This document shows, one piece after another, positions 12,751-25,400 of a stretch of DNA of 64,000 nt. The notes below the pieces were generated by a model that did not search any database, was not told where the DNA came from, and was given only the letters and a program-made list of their open reading frames with translations. The DNA lies in contig CM076945.1 in the NCBI GenBank assembly GCA_039566865.1, positions 749,001 through 813,000 of the forward strand, read 5' to 3'. How positions within the stretch are numbered: position 1 is the stretch's first letter; each line of letters starts with the position of its first letter. The position numbers were made by a program, and so were the translations under genes. This DNA comes from Aurelia coerulea (lineage: Eukaryota > Cnidaria > Scyphozoa > Semaeostomeae > Ulmaridae).

Positions 12751-12825
12751 TACGAATTGAAATAAGCGCGATAACGGGCTATGCTCGAAACGTTGTGCTT
12801 ATTTCAATTCGATTTCAAAACTAAT
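12751..12825. repeat. Hairpin with GAATTGAAATAAGC stem
   Basis: The stem GAATTGAAATAAGC pairs with GCTTATTTCAATTC across a loop of roughly 30 bases. This is a local inverted repeat in otherwise non-coding DNA; no terminator or RNA function can be inferred. Confidence 0.5.
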
Positions 12826-13757
12826 GAAACGATACAACGGGGTGCAAAAGGATATGTATACCCCGCACCCATTACATAACGGTAAAACTTCACAATACAC
12901 TAAATAAAGGCAAGACAACGTTGAAAACTATTGCTACAGACAATTTACAAAACAAACTTAACCACTGGGTGGCTTATGAAGGAAGGGGTAAAGGACTTCA
13001 AAACTTCATTCAAGTCGACCAGTTCCATGGACAAAATGAAGCTCAAGAATATGTCTATTCAGTGAGTCGGGCAAAACTTTATCGCCATATGATAAAAGTT
13101 GCAATAAGGCTTAATGATGCGACAGAACGTTCCGATAAGACCCGACAGAGTTTTAAGATACATAGAAAACAACTTAGGAATTGAGGATCAAGAAAGCCGA
13201 GGAGCTAAAGATGCCTCCCAACAGCGAAATGAAGCAGCAATTAGCTTTCTATTTTATATACACGTGCACACGTTCACCATCCAAACTCTTGCAAAGAGAA
13301 CAATGTAAAATGACCCAAAAAACTACAGTCTATCTCATAATAGATGTTACGCAAAAAAGCCCATGAATAACAATAATTGAAATGTATTGTATGAGCAATT
13401 TTGCGTCGTCGCAAATCTCCCAAGACATCTAATCAATTTTAGAGCATAACTAATCAAATCAGCAGATGTCTCTTAAATTTCTGAGTTTGTGAGGATTTAT
13501 TTTGACCAATGGATTGCAACTAAAAGTAACATAAACAAGGTCAAAAATACAGCAAAAGGTCCTGATATTTGAAGCTTCAAAAAATGGTGACGAGGGCAGG
13601 GACGTCATAATCCACCAAAACGAGGCTGATCTATTGTTTGGAGTGCGTCCTGACGTCTATATCATGTGGACTAGCGTTCCTGCAGAGCAATAGTATAAAA
13701 TGGCACACTGTTGTGAAAAACGTGAAAATGTAAACAGATGTTGAAATCTTGCGTAAA

Positions 13758-13971
13758 GAGCCATTGTAACCCAGGGTCATTTGCCGGCACGCTACAAATT
13801 CACACTGTCTGAAAATCAACTTTGGCCTAAACAGAAATTGTAAACAAAGTATAACGTTTCTATCCGTTCATCCACTGCAGCGTGTATCCATGGATTCCAC
13901 TTTGGTCACATTTGATTTCAGACAGTCTGAAATTTCAGCGTGCCCGCAAAGGACCCTGGGTGACAATGCTC
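13758..13971. mobile_element. About 214-bp MITE (ACCCAGGGTC TIRs)
   Basis: The left end (CATTGTAACCCAGGGTC, then GGCACGCT) and the right end (AGCGTGCC, then GACCCTGGGTGACAATG) are reverse complements for more than 50 bp, including the inner CAGACTGTCTGAAA-type segment. No coding sequence is present. Confidence 0.7.
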
Positions 13972-14919
13972 CTTAACAACGAAATTGCAAAGGACTCAAA
14001 CGAGGCAAGCTAACGTATGTGAGGCAGGCTTTTGTGACATCATTTGAAGCAACACCAGATTTATCCTTGCAGGTGATAACTCAAGTTCGTTCTTGCTGAC
14101 TGCAAAATGATTATCTTGCGCACGCATAGCTCGATTTATGGAGATGGAAATCTGATTCTAATGATTGATTCATAAACTTCATGGTGTGTTTCTCACGCTT
14201 TACTCCAATCTTTTCTTCACCTCTTCCCTTCTTTGCTTGACCTTTTCTTGATGAACGCGAAAATTGCGTCTATTGTTCTCGATTTTTTTACCTGATGATG
14301 TTAAATTTTGACAAACTATTCTTTCGCTGTGAAACTTTTGCCAGTTTTGCAATCCTTAAACACTGAAGTATCAGTAAAGCACAAGTTAAATTATGAATCA
14401 TTTATAGGGAATGAGAAGTGAGAAAGGAGTGAGCAGACCCTTTTGTGAGTGACTCGACTCTCCCAGGCGCTGGATTTGGGTTGATTTCAATTTCATCAAT
14501 TCTCGATCTACGGGGTGCACAAAAACACCCTTATCCTTGATGAAGAGCAAGGAAATTGTTACATGGTGCAACAGGTACATCAATAGTGGATTCAGTGGCG
14601 GAGCTAGGGGGGGGGGTGGCCCGGGATGGCCCCTTTTCTAAAAGATGGTCTTCAAGATTCGCATAAAAATGCAGTGAAATTGGTTTCCCAGAAGGAGTAT
14701 GCCCCCCGTATGCCAGATCAAGCGTTCTTGTCATGGGACCATGTAATGATGAAAATCATTTATGAAAACAAATTGATGTTAAAACTAACTACCAACGTTT
14801 TCATACGCCCTAGAGAAGCATAGCTTATCGAGTCTAGGGCGCTTACAATAATAGCAAAACCTATTTGTAATGAAATGATCTAATGAACATTCTTTCCAAA
14901 ATATTGTGTAAATTTACCT

Positions 14920-14980
14920 AAAGGGCGTTAGCTACGTTTTCGAAGAGTCTAAAGGGCGTGGTTGCGCAACATTTTCCTGC
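14920..14980 (+). repeat. Dispersed repeat (AGAGTCTnnAGGGCGTGGT), copy 1
   Basis: AAAGGGCGTT ... AGAGTCTAAAGGGCGTGGT ... ATTTTCCTG here matches 16367-16427, 1.4 kb away and in the same orientation. Two copies of an unclassified repeat. Confidence 0.45.
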
Positions 14981-16366
14981 AGCTTCACCCCAGACTCCCT
15001 CATTTCTCAAGTGCTCGTAGAGCAGTTCAAAAGTCCGGGGGGGGGGATCCCATGGAAGAGGGCAGAATGGGAGCTCGGAAGCTCGGAAGCTCGGAAGCTC
15101 GTCAGAATAACAACATCAATTCAACTCAACTCAATGAGCAAAAGTTGCGGGGCAAGTGGTAGAATGTTAGAAACCTCTGACACAATACCAGCTAAAGAAA
15201 TGACATTATTATTATTATCATTATTATTACTATCAACAATTTCTTTTACGTTAGCAACACAAAAATATGTTTATATCGCTAATGAGCTAATTACCGCGAA
15301 CACAATTTACAATTTCTCTACTTTAAAACCTACAAAAACCCTAAATCTTTAATGAAAACTTTGCACAATCTGCAGATGCAAGTATTTCCATTTCATAATT
15401 TTGTTTTTCGTGTGAATTCAAACAGTATGCTGGAATCTTTAATTTCCTTCGTTAATGAGACCATAAATGGTAACCTCTGTACTGAATATTATCTATTCCG
15501 TATGTTGTCGTTATTTTTAGCAACTGCAAATGATTTTCACTTCTCAAACTGTAGTGAATTTTTGTCTCAGTAAAAATGACAGTGATCACTGTGAGGAGTA
15601 ATAAGCAAGAAGATAAAATACATTATCTCTGTTTACAGGAAATTTCATCTTACCCAGTCCAATAGTAAGAAGGCCTTATCAATAAGCAGTTGAAATATAG
15701 ACTATAGAATGGATGTAAATAAAACTGAGTTATCTTTGTCCCTCTTATACGAAATGGAACAATAACCGTTCTGTTTGGTGCTAAATTATTCAAGCTTGAT
15801 TGGAAAAAAAATAAATCAACTGATATAGGTTATTTCCGAAGATGTATTTTTGTTGAACTGAAAAATCGAACATTTTCAAAACAATCCTTTTCCTTTCCTA
15901 TTACAGATGTGATCGGACTCAAGCAGCGTTTCATATTTACTCGAGAGCAGGCAAGCTTTCTCGAGCGACAATACACCAAAAGGTATAATCTAGGAAAAAA
16001 CAGGAAAAGTTTTCCTGTGTGGTTTACAGTTTAAAACCTTGTCTTCTGCGAAGGCGCTAGCCTGCGTGCAGACTTTCGCACTAGCATACATGAATACAAG
16101 GGAGATTCCAATGACCAAAACAAAGCAGTCAGGCCAAATTCAGTGGAAGACACGAGTAGAGACGAAACAAAGAAGACAATCTATCTGCCTTAAAACATAG
16201 TCATAAGAAAAAAGTTTTTTCTGGCTATGCGTAAAAGTTCATGTCCTTCTTTGAAGGGCTAACCTCGTTAAAGCGAGTCTTTAATCTCTTGATTGCTTAC
16301 CGTAAACCGTTTACCGTTACTGTTTGCCATAGAATAGCTAAACAATTTTCTTTACTGGTTTCTTAA

Positions 16367-16427
16367 AAAAGGGCGTTTCCTTCATTTTCCGAGAGTCTGG
16401 AGGGCGTGGTCTCAGGAAATTTTCTGA
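16367..16427 (+). repeat. Dispersed repeat (AGAGTCTnnAGGGCGTGGT), copy 2
   Basis: Second copy of the element at 14920-14980 (AAAGGGCGTTT ... AGAGTCTGGAGGGCGTGGT). Nothing else in the surrounding 15,600-16,770 looks genic, apart from a single TAGCCTGCGTGCAGAC element end at 16058. Confidence 0.45.
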
Positions 16428-16770
16428 AGGGCCCAATCCTATGAATCACTCCAGGGCCCGACCCGGCTCTCGACTGCACTACCTATAGCTCTGTTTTAGA
16501 AGCACAATCAAGTGTCCTGTTTTGCCCCACTCCATCCTCAGTACCCTGCTCAGTACCAGCAAGTTGGTTAATTCGCTGGATGAATTTCATGACTTTGAAA
16601 CAATATGGATATTTGATGGATAGAGCTACTCTCGATGATGACTTTATTAAAGTACAGATAAATATTGAAATATGAAACAAAATAAATTATGATCTTGTTT
16701 CCCCTGCCATCTACAGCCAAGCATGCTGCACTACCTTCAGAATTTTAAATAAAAAATTGCCGTTGGACTA

Positions 16771-17189
16771 CACGTTTTTTTTTATAAGAAACTGGTTTAT
16801 AAGAAACTAGTACCACGATGACCAAAAATTTAAGAAACTCTAGTACTACGCTCAAGAACAGTTAAGAAACTCTAAAACTTTATTTCTGTATGTCTTACTT
16901 ATTCTATGTCTCTCTAACAAAGGTACATTCGTCTTTTCTTGACTTTTAACTGCAAAATTGGTAAATTTTTGCCTTGATGTGCATGGCTTCTTCTTGATGA
17001 CAATTTCAATGCAAAATGGAAGCCCTTTCGCGAGAAGAAGGCTCAACTTTGAACAATACCGCGATTTTAGGCCCAAAAAATAAGAAACTAATTAAGAAAC
17101 TTTTACTACTAAAACACCGAAATTTTCATGCGAAATTAAGAAACTTTTAGTATTAAGTGCTGATCCAAGTTTCTTATAAGAAAAACGTG
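16771..17189. mobile_element. TAAGAAAC-family MITE, 419 bp, TA target duplication
   Basis: The ends are CACGTTTTTTTTTTATAAG and CTTATAAGAAAAACGTG, each bordered by TA. Inside, the motif TAAGAAACT recurs many times in both orientations. Related copies are at 23051-23400, 26128-26502 and 48996-49288. A TA duplication and short TIRs suggest mobilisation by a Tc1/mariner-type transposase; that assignment is an inference. Confidence 0.75.
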
Positions 17190-17556
17190 TAACTGAACAA
17201 AACAATTTTAGCTACTTCAAACAGGAATTCGAAATCGTCTCGAAAGCATCGAGCACCGTTAGCGTTTCTATCACAATTGTATGCTTCATGCTTTCAGAAA
17301 ATATTCACCATTCAACCTCGATCTCATGTCCCAAAAGGAGTCTGCCAAAAGTTGCAAAAGTACTGCAGAGATACAGAGAGATACACTGACCAAGACTGGC
17401 TACATCCTTATGACTTGGGTTTTGATGAAGCGAAAGCGAAACGTACAAGCAAGTTTCTATATTTTTGAAAATCCCCTTACAACTTATATGTCTTTTCTCG
17501 CATACGCCATTTATAAGTTAGGTTTTCGGCTATAGAATACCAATATTCATGGAAAC

Positions 17557-17840
17557 TGATGGATGATAAAGGATCAATTATCCTGCAAAAACGTCTGTCG
17601 ACCAACCCATCGACTAATGTTCAGAAAGATCTTTGTCTTGAAATGAATATTCCAGGGTAAAGACAGCGAAAAAGTAGTCATATTAATCCTATGCTTGAAT
17701 CTGACGATAAAAGATCAATTATCCCGCAAAAACGTCTGTCGACCAACCCATCGAGTAATGTTCAGAAAGATTTTTGTCTTGAAATGAATATGCCAGGGAA
17801 AAAACAGCGAAAAAGTAGTCATTATAATCCCATGCCAGAA
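17557..17840. repeat. 141-bp tandem duplication, two copies
   Basis: The block beginning GATGATAAAGGATCAATTAT (17562) is repeated from 17703 (GACGATAAAAGATCAATTAT) with scattered substitutions, through the shared AAAAACGTCTGTCGACCAAC and CAGCGAAAAAGTAGTCAT. No protein is recognised. Confidence 0.7.
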
Positions 17841-18279
17841 TCTATCACATAAACTCTTTCCAAGTACGTCCGTATATGATTTCTTGTGTAAACCAGTGCA
17901 CCTGTGTTAAGTCTACTGCTATCGTGTTAAAACATAAATTGGCTGTAAAGTGTAATACTGCCTCGTTTCGAAGCAAACTGTAACGAGTGCTAATGATTAC
18001 CAGGTTAACATTTGATTCACAGGTTTCTTTTGTCTTCTTCGCTGTCTGATTGGTCCGTAAAAATGAGGCTTTTGAAGTTTTCGGCCATGGGTCACGAGCA
18101 AGAAATGGCGGAAACATTTGATTCCTATGCTGAATTCCATGGCAATAAAACTGAGATAAAATCGATTATCTGGCTCAGCGCAGTCACAAGACTGATTTTA
18201 TTGAACTGAGTCTTAATGAATTCATACTATACCATGGTTTCTGTTAGCTGACTTACGTTTTCTTGGAAGGGTTTGAGCT

Positions 18280-18405
18280 AGACTGATTACGAGTCGAGTT
18301 TCGCTCCTCCGCCAAACTGATATACCCCGCTACAGCGAACTCGGTTTGGTAGGCTGTAGTCTCGTTTTGGTGAGCGATAACTGGGACTCACTGTCATCAG
18401 TCTAG
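18280..18405. mobile_element. 126-bp MITE with 9-bp target duplication
   Basis: The ends AGACTGAT(T)ACGAGTC and GACTCACTGTCATCAGTCTAG are inverted. The 9-bp direct repeat GTTTGAGCT flanks it at 18271-18279 and 18406-18414. A 9-bp duplication is the usual size for Mutator-like elements. No coding sequence. Confidence 0.65.
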
Positions 18406-18834
18406 GTTTGAGCTAGGTTCAAAGCTTGCATTTGCAAACAGCGTAAAAGTTAAAAAATATCTTATTCAAATCGAAGCAGCACACGCACCATGAAAATTTT
18501 TTTGACCACATCGAAGTTGGTGTACCGCAAGGCTCATGCCTTGGTCCCCTTCTCTTATTTGTTTAACCGAACAAAACTCAACAGCAATACAGCATTACAA
18601 GTCATGAATGAATACCGAGTCATTAGCGCCTCTTTTTGTACTATATGCTCCTTCGCAGGATCAGAACATACGCAAAGACAATGAAATAAAATTCATAAAC
18701 AATTTTGGAGGAATGGGGCCGATAAAATCAATTTTGTCAAAAAGAAAAAATCAAAAGGTAGCTTGACACTTAGTGTCGGTTTAAATGCACCCTTTTGATT
18801 AATTTCTGCATTCTTCGCTGATTTCCAGGTTACT

Positions 18835-18890
18835 CAGCAAATTAGGTTAGCTATGGTTAGGTTAGTGATGATTAGGTTAGGTCAAGCAGG
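18835..18890 (+). repeat. Short TTAGGTTAG-rich stretch
   Basis: Four degenerate TTAGGTTAG units separated by spacers. It superficially resembles a telomeric repeat but is too short and irregular to be a telomere relic. The surrounding 18,410-19,440 has no recognised gene. Confidence 0.35.
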
Positions 18891-19444
18891 GCACATTGAA
18901 AATCACTTTATTCAAATTTATTGATTGTATTCAACCCTGTTGAAATAAATAAAAACGAAATGAACTGAATAAACGGTTAACGATTTAATAATTAATTGTC
19001 ACTTTGTCTTGAAGTTTGCGAAAGGAGGGGATTCTAAAGCAAAACAAACCATTCACTGCGATAAGCCGTGCCATTGAAGCATTTTCGCCCAAATGCTCAA
19101 AACTTAAAAATTGGTGCATCGCTTCATAAAACAGATTTCACGTTGCTTTGACGCAGAAAGTCCTTTCCTATTCTTTGATGGTTGCAAACAAGGTTTGAAA
19201 AACAGGTGAAGGACTCTGTTGTACCTTGTTCACTGCTCTTTTGTGATAACAGCTTTCACCGCAAAGTGGTCTTGTCATAGGCACCTTTAAACTGATTCAC
19301 AGTTGTGCTGGCAATGTTAGCTAGAATTCAGGTAAAAGTTCAAGTCTTCTGCTAAAAATAGCAACAATAATTTCCATTTCCCATTGCGGACACGACCTGC
19401 AATGCCGTCTCTTTGTACAAATCATAAACAAACGCTCTATCAAG

Positions 19445-22400
19445 TCAAATAATTAAATAAGTTGTCGATGGTATTCTAGAAAGTTCAGCAAGCCTTGAAC
19501 GTGTTATTTTGTTAAATTTGCGCGTCATTTTAGATATCAGTTCTTTATTAAATTGTTTTGTATGTTTTGGTCTTGCTTCTACATTAGACATTCTTCGCTT
19601 CTTCGCTTTCGTTGGTCCATCCTGATTGTCTTGATCCAAATCTTCAAAATAAATATTCTTCTCCCTATTCAGTTTGCTTCTCCTCCATTTCAACTCCGTG
19701 TTCATAACACCAAGACTCGTCTGATTTGAAACGTACGATGACAATTTCTCAACTTTAATATTTAACGGATTTTTCTGCTGATTTCTCAACGGAAAGTTCA
19801 CCTTGTAAATTCTTTCTTCCACAGCTGGAGATTCAACTTTTATGAAACTTGAATTAGATCCAATATTTTGCAAGCCAAAGTTAGTCTCTTTAACTTTAGC
19901 GACATTTTGCTTGCTTATCGTAGCTTTCGATGGATTAAACACGTTTCTATAACTGCCTGATAAAACATGTTGAAATTGAGTATGCGCTATCAATCCTTCG
20001 TTAAAAAGATCAAAAATCTCAGAATAGATTGTAAAATACTTATGCGTTGATGGTGAGGCTGTTGTTGTTGTTGTTGTTGATGCACGACTACTTTTACTCG
20101 TACTAGGATAACTTGAATTCGAGGCTGCAGTTCGAAGTAAGAACAGGACGATTTCCTATGGATTGGAATTATAATCAGTTATCACTAAGAGAGCAAATAT
20201 GGATTCAATATGTTTGGGACCTATCTATTTGTTTAGGACCTATATTTCAAGGTATAAACGCCAAAACGATAAGCGTTCCTGCTACCTCCATTGTTATAAG
20301 TAAATCAGGTTGGCCTACGTTGGACAGGATCTTTAAATTAGCCAAGCAGAGTGCAGACTTCAATGCATCACTCGCTGGCCTGTTCATACAAACACTAGTA
20401 CATTTTGTCTTGAAAGATGAGGTTCTACACCAAGCAGCGTGAATTTTCCGAAAACCATACCCCAGAATTTCGGGGCCATTCGGAATATATTCTCTAAAAT
20501 CGTGACAGCATTCCCAATTGTAACCAAGTGCATGAAATTAGATCAAAATTAATACCGTGAAAAGCTATTTTTGAAATGACGATCCAAAATTTATGATTCT
20601 TTGTGATTCTACCAAAGATGAGATGACACCCAATAATTATCTTCTGCCTGAAAAAGCCACCCTAAAAACTGCACATCCCGTACCGCCTACCGCATATATG
20701 GTAGGTACCGCCCTCCACCCCCAGGCAAAATTGTTCTTTCTTCAAATCAACAATAAATGTTTGACTTTAGATTTCTTGTTAAAAATAGCCTACATACAAT
20801 ACATGACAATTTGTTTTGGCTATGAGCAAAAATGTGTTGACTTTTAAATCCGCAAGTAGAAGAAAACAAGCTTTCGGGCGGTTTTAATTCACTAGGCAGC
20901 TGCAAATTTAATCTTTTCTCAAATATTCCAAAAGAACATCGATAAACATACGGTGCAAAGAAAAACGTGAAATTGGATTTTAGCGCATACCTCAAATAAA
21001 CCAAAGAGAAGTAGAGAACCATGAACAATTTCAACATCATTCGAGTCACTGATGATTTCTCTTAGGCTTTCACATTTTTTTACAAGGACTGGGTAAATCA
21101 CTTGATGGGTTGGCTGAAAAAGAACAAGAAGATTGATCTATTGATCATAAATCGCCGTTATAAACTCCAGATTGGTTCCAAATTTGTTTTCGACTCCAAA
21201 TTTGGATCCATATTCGTTGTCGACTTCAAACTCGGATCCATATTCGTTTTCGATCAAAAATTTGGATTCATTATTCGAATACAATCAAGCTGGCAGGTGT
21301 CATGTTCCCCTTCCAGTTGTTACAATGATCTTTTGACGATACGTTTTTTAAATGATCAGGGCTTTCAACCACAAAAAATTATAGGGGCCAACTTTTACAC
21401 GTGAGCAGTCCTCGCATAATCTACAGCTTTATGTCACCTTAAAATCAATATTGGGTGAGTCACTAAATACAATTTCAATTTGAAAAAATACTGATCCTGA
21501 ATAGCAAAGTAATAACATTGCAAACTGACTTGTTTCATTGCCAAAATGTTCAATTTTACCAGGCTTCAATCGGCCATTCCTTCAATTTCAATTCAATTTA
21601 TAATATTTATACACAAAAACCCTATCAGCTACTAAAAACAACAACGAAACCATAATACCCTAAATGCTATAATACAAAATTTAAAACACAAATCTACAGA
21701 ATGCTGTTCTTCCTAGGGATCGTACTTTGGGAATCATTGCTGACTTAGCAAGAAATCCTTCAATTTCTTTTTGAAAGTCTAAATTGTAGGACTAGTTCTG
21801 ATGTTCACTGGAATTTCATTCCAAACTTTAGCTCCTGAATAATGGAAACTCCTCTTCCCGTTGATATGAGAGATTTTTTGAAAGTCCCTTTCATAAACAT
21901 GCATAAACGAGTGCAAATGGCGAGCAAAATTTGCATTGTTTTCCTTCCTAGCAATAGTGACACTTGCATGTGTTCACGTATGTTTTCCTCTTGGAGGATG
22001 GAATGGAATCCCCCTGAATGAGTTATTCATACTAGGGGGAGACTTGTTCATCCTCCCAAGAGAATATCATATACAGGAGCATACATTTAGGATGATCTTT
22101 TCAGATACCTTAAAAATGTAATCTGTAGTTATAACAGGTTCTTCCAGCGCTCTCTACATCTGGCTATATCTCTGACTTCATTGAGTTCTGCAATGCTATT
22201 TATTTTTAGATTTCGCTGATTAAAATCATCCTTTATTAGTGTGAACAAGTTACTCCTTGGTCTTCCAATGCGTCCAATTAAACGCTTATCAGACTCAACA
22301 GCGAATGTAATTGCTAATTGAGCTGCTGTATTTTCATCACTTCTCAAAATATGACCAAGCATACGCCAACCATATTCACTAACTCTGACCGATATTATCA

Positions 22401-25400
22401 CGCAAGAGAATAGCATGTGCTAAAACGGTTTCAAGTCATTGCTGTAAGGTGAAAATATGAGAGAAAGTTGCTCGTGATTTTAGCACGTTTTTAAGGTTTT
22501 TCGAATGTAAAATCTAAACGGAGGGACCAATTTCAGCCAAAAAAACTTCTAAAAATAATTGAACATGTTGGCTATTCAATCAGATATTGTAAAATATCAT
22601 TGCTTATAAATTTAGGGAGGAGAAACATTTCAAACGGGGGATTTTTTATTGGCTCAACCAGTATAGCAATGACTAGGAAACAAACCTTGCAGTTAAACAA
22701 TAGTTTGAGTGTTAAATCCGAATGTGGAGTCGATGAAATTTGATGAAATTTGGTGACATACGATGAAATTTGGAAACATTTCCGCAATGGCGGCTGTTCG
22801 TCAAATAGTGTATTATTTGGCTGAAATAATCGTTCAGCAAAACGTTACCTCAGCACCAAGGCAAGAAATGCCATATGCTGCACCATATGTTGCCCCTGGT
22901 GGCTTTGAATCATCATGAATTGTTTCTTGATAAGCTTTTAAGAGGTGATGTGGCAGATAATTCATCGTTGACATATGTCGTCTATGAAATATAAAGATTG
23001 TAATCAATGGATGAGGGAATATGCAGGCAGTCGAATCGGTTGCAATCTTTCATATAAGAAACTGGCTCATAAGAAACTGGTCTAAGATGGCCGAAATTTT
23101 AAGAAACTCTGGTACTATGTCTGAGAAGTAATAAGAAACTTTCAAAACTAACATTTAAGGATGTTTATGTCATTAAACCATTATCATTGAGTGATGTTAA
23201 CTAATTGTATTCCTATATGCGTTTTAAATGCCAAGAAACATATTTGCAGCAGTGTTAGGGGCGCGGCACGATAATGGACTTACTTAAAAGATAAGAAATA
23301 AATTTAAAACTTTTACTACTAAAAATGCAACAAATTTTCATGTTGAATTAAGGAACTTTAAGTACTATGGCCTGATCAAGGTTCTTAAAAAAACAACGTG
23401 TGGAAAGAAACAACACTAAATAAGTCAGTCAATCAATCAATCAATCAATCAATTAATCAATCAATCAAACGATCATTTAACCAAAGGAAAAGTCTGTGAA
23501 TCACCCAATGAAACAAACCGCAAAGAAACCAAAAACAAGGAATTGATGAACTTTCACGTAAACAAACTAATACAATACAAGAATAATATAAAACTCTCCA
23601 AGGCCACCAGTGATAGTGAATTTATCAAAAGCTATATGAAAAACTGTGGATTACGTAGCCTTTCTACTCTTTGATTCGGCCGCAATTTAGTCTCGTTTTG
23701 GCATACATACGGCAGCACCTTCAAGAGTACGTTTGGTTTGGCTTGAAAAAGACAGAACGATACAGCATGGATTCTAAATCGTCAAGTACAAGAAAATAAA
23801 TCAACTTGAAACAAGAGAATTCAATACCTGCATAAATGAGTCAATATCCTGGCAGCGTTCAGTTTATTACCCCAATATTCAACAGGCAATTGACCATCAG
23901 TTACAACAAAGAGAAGTAGCTTCATCATCTGGAACACCTAAGGATGAATAAAAAAATATGACATCAGAAACATAAGTATCTTGTTTCAAATCTTGAAACA
24001 TCATACCCAAGAGATTTCAGTTTTCGTAGTATCTAGCAAGTGGAATGATCGACTCGTACGTTAAAACGATCTTTTATCTGAAGTAAAACAGAAATTACAT
24101 TTTGAAATGCAAGATACATTTATATTCGAGTTATCTTAAAAACCATCCCAAAGTTTTTGCCTCACTCCCTTGCTTGCGATACTTCTTAGTGAAGCATTCA
24201 GTGCGGATCTTTGATTAAAATCTGGTTAATTCGATGCAAGTATAACTCATTTCAGGCCAAAGATTTGATCCATAAGCTGTCAAAAAAGAAAATTGTGTCC
24301 CAATTTTCAAAATGTGTCCGAATCATTTTTGTCCGAAGATTTGTTTCCAATCTTTCTGTCCGAAATATCTGCATGTCAAGTAGCTTGGCAGGAAATCTGA
24401 AAAGCTTTGAAAAGAATACATTAGAAAATAACAGTGCACTTACATAAGGCACAAGGAATAAAGACGTATTTTCAACCAGTGCTTGCGCGATTTGTAGAAC
24501 CCCCGTCGCTATTGTCTTCAATGAATCATTGCCATCACAAGCTTTTACCTGGCGAAAAGGATGTGAAGAGTTTCATGATAGAAATTCAAAACAAAGAGGA
24601 GATCTTGAGAACATATGTCCGATCCTTTTGGTATCTCAGCATTGTCTTTAAACTTCAGTTGTCATTCTCCTCCTTTTCTAGTTTCTTAACGAAATACCCA
24701 TTTAGCTATTCTAAAAAAGAATTCCAGTCGAACGATATTTAATACATTTGGTAGAATCTGTCAATGTGAACAATAGTGATAGAAGCGCTAACGCCACTCA
24801 ATCGAACCCCGCTTATAAAATGTATACAAAAATATCGTTCAATGCAGACTCTGTTATAGAATAGCCAAAATGTCTATTGCTGTACCGCTTTTGGTTGACA
24901 GAATGAAACAATTTCAGTCATTCACAGAGATACCTTTGCACAATATTATGAAGTAATTAGTATACAAAATAATGTTTTACCTGACTTGCAAGAAATGTCA
25001 CCAAATATGGTAAAATACTTTGTAGCTTCCCATTTGTACGAATATTGTCTAATGCAGCCTTGAAAACAAAATAGAAAAATATTGCATGAAATAAAATTAG
25101 TGGAATTAAAAGCAAGATAAAGTTCGTATTGAAGAAATGTTAAGTTTTAGAAATGCAACCTTGACTTTTCCAACCAATTGTTAAAATCATTCTTATCTTA
25201 TTTTCAAAACTCTGCATTTTCGAACGAAGTTTTGACACTTTGAAAATGGTTATTCAATGTCATTTCAACATATACAGTTAAAGCTGAAAAGGCTTAGCAT
25301 TAAACTTCGCAGGTCCTCAATGTGAAAGTTAGTTCGACAAAAAGAGAAGACAAAAGGGTCATGATTTGTTTTAACTGACCGACAATGCAGAATAAACACA

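Noticed and set aside
12921..13308. Two overlapping plus-strand ORFs (87 and 64 codons)
   Set aside because: No family recognised, they overlap in different frames, and there is no clear splice or promoter context.
18835..18890. Interstitial telomere
   Set aside because: Only about four irregular TTAGGTTAG words; no uniform repeat array.
19982..20442. 109-codon plus-strand ORF at 20113-20442 and the alternative non-ATG start for the minus ORF at 19993
   Set aside because: The plus ORF has no recognised family or splice context. The minus frame continues upstream without stop to the exon acceptor near 20111, so 19993 is not a start.
22787..22918. 43-codon plus-strand ORF starting MAAVRQIVYYL
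   Set aside because: It overlaps the opposite strand of TAF6L exon 10, which explains the open frame.
23873..23949. Plus-strand C-terminal-looking frame (RSVYYPNIQQAIDHQLQQRE) with AATAAA just after
   Set aside because: It is the opposite strand of TAF6L exon 9 (23928-23828), which has proper splice sites and family similarity.
24549..24652. A candidate TAF6L exon (open on minus, TTTAAAGACAATGC... start)
   Set aside because: It ends in a phase that does not join the next exon. The adjoining 24548-24444 reading joins in phase and matches the family far better (VLQIAQALVENTSLFLVPY).
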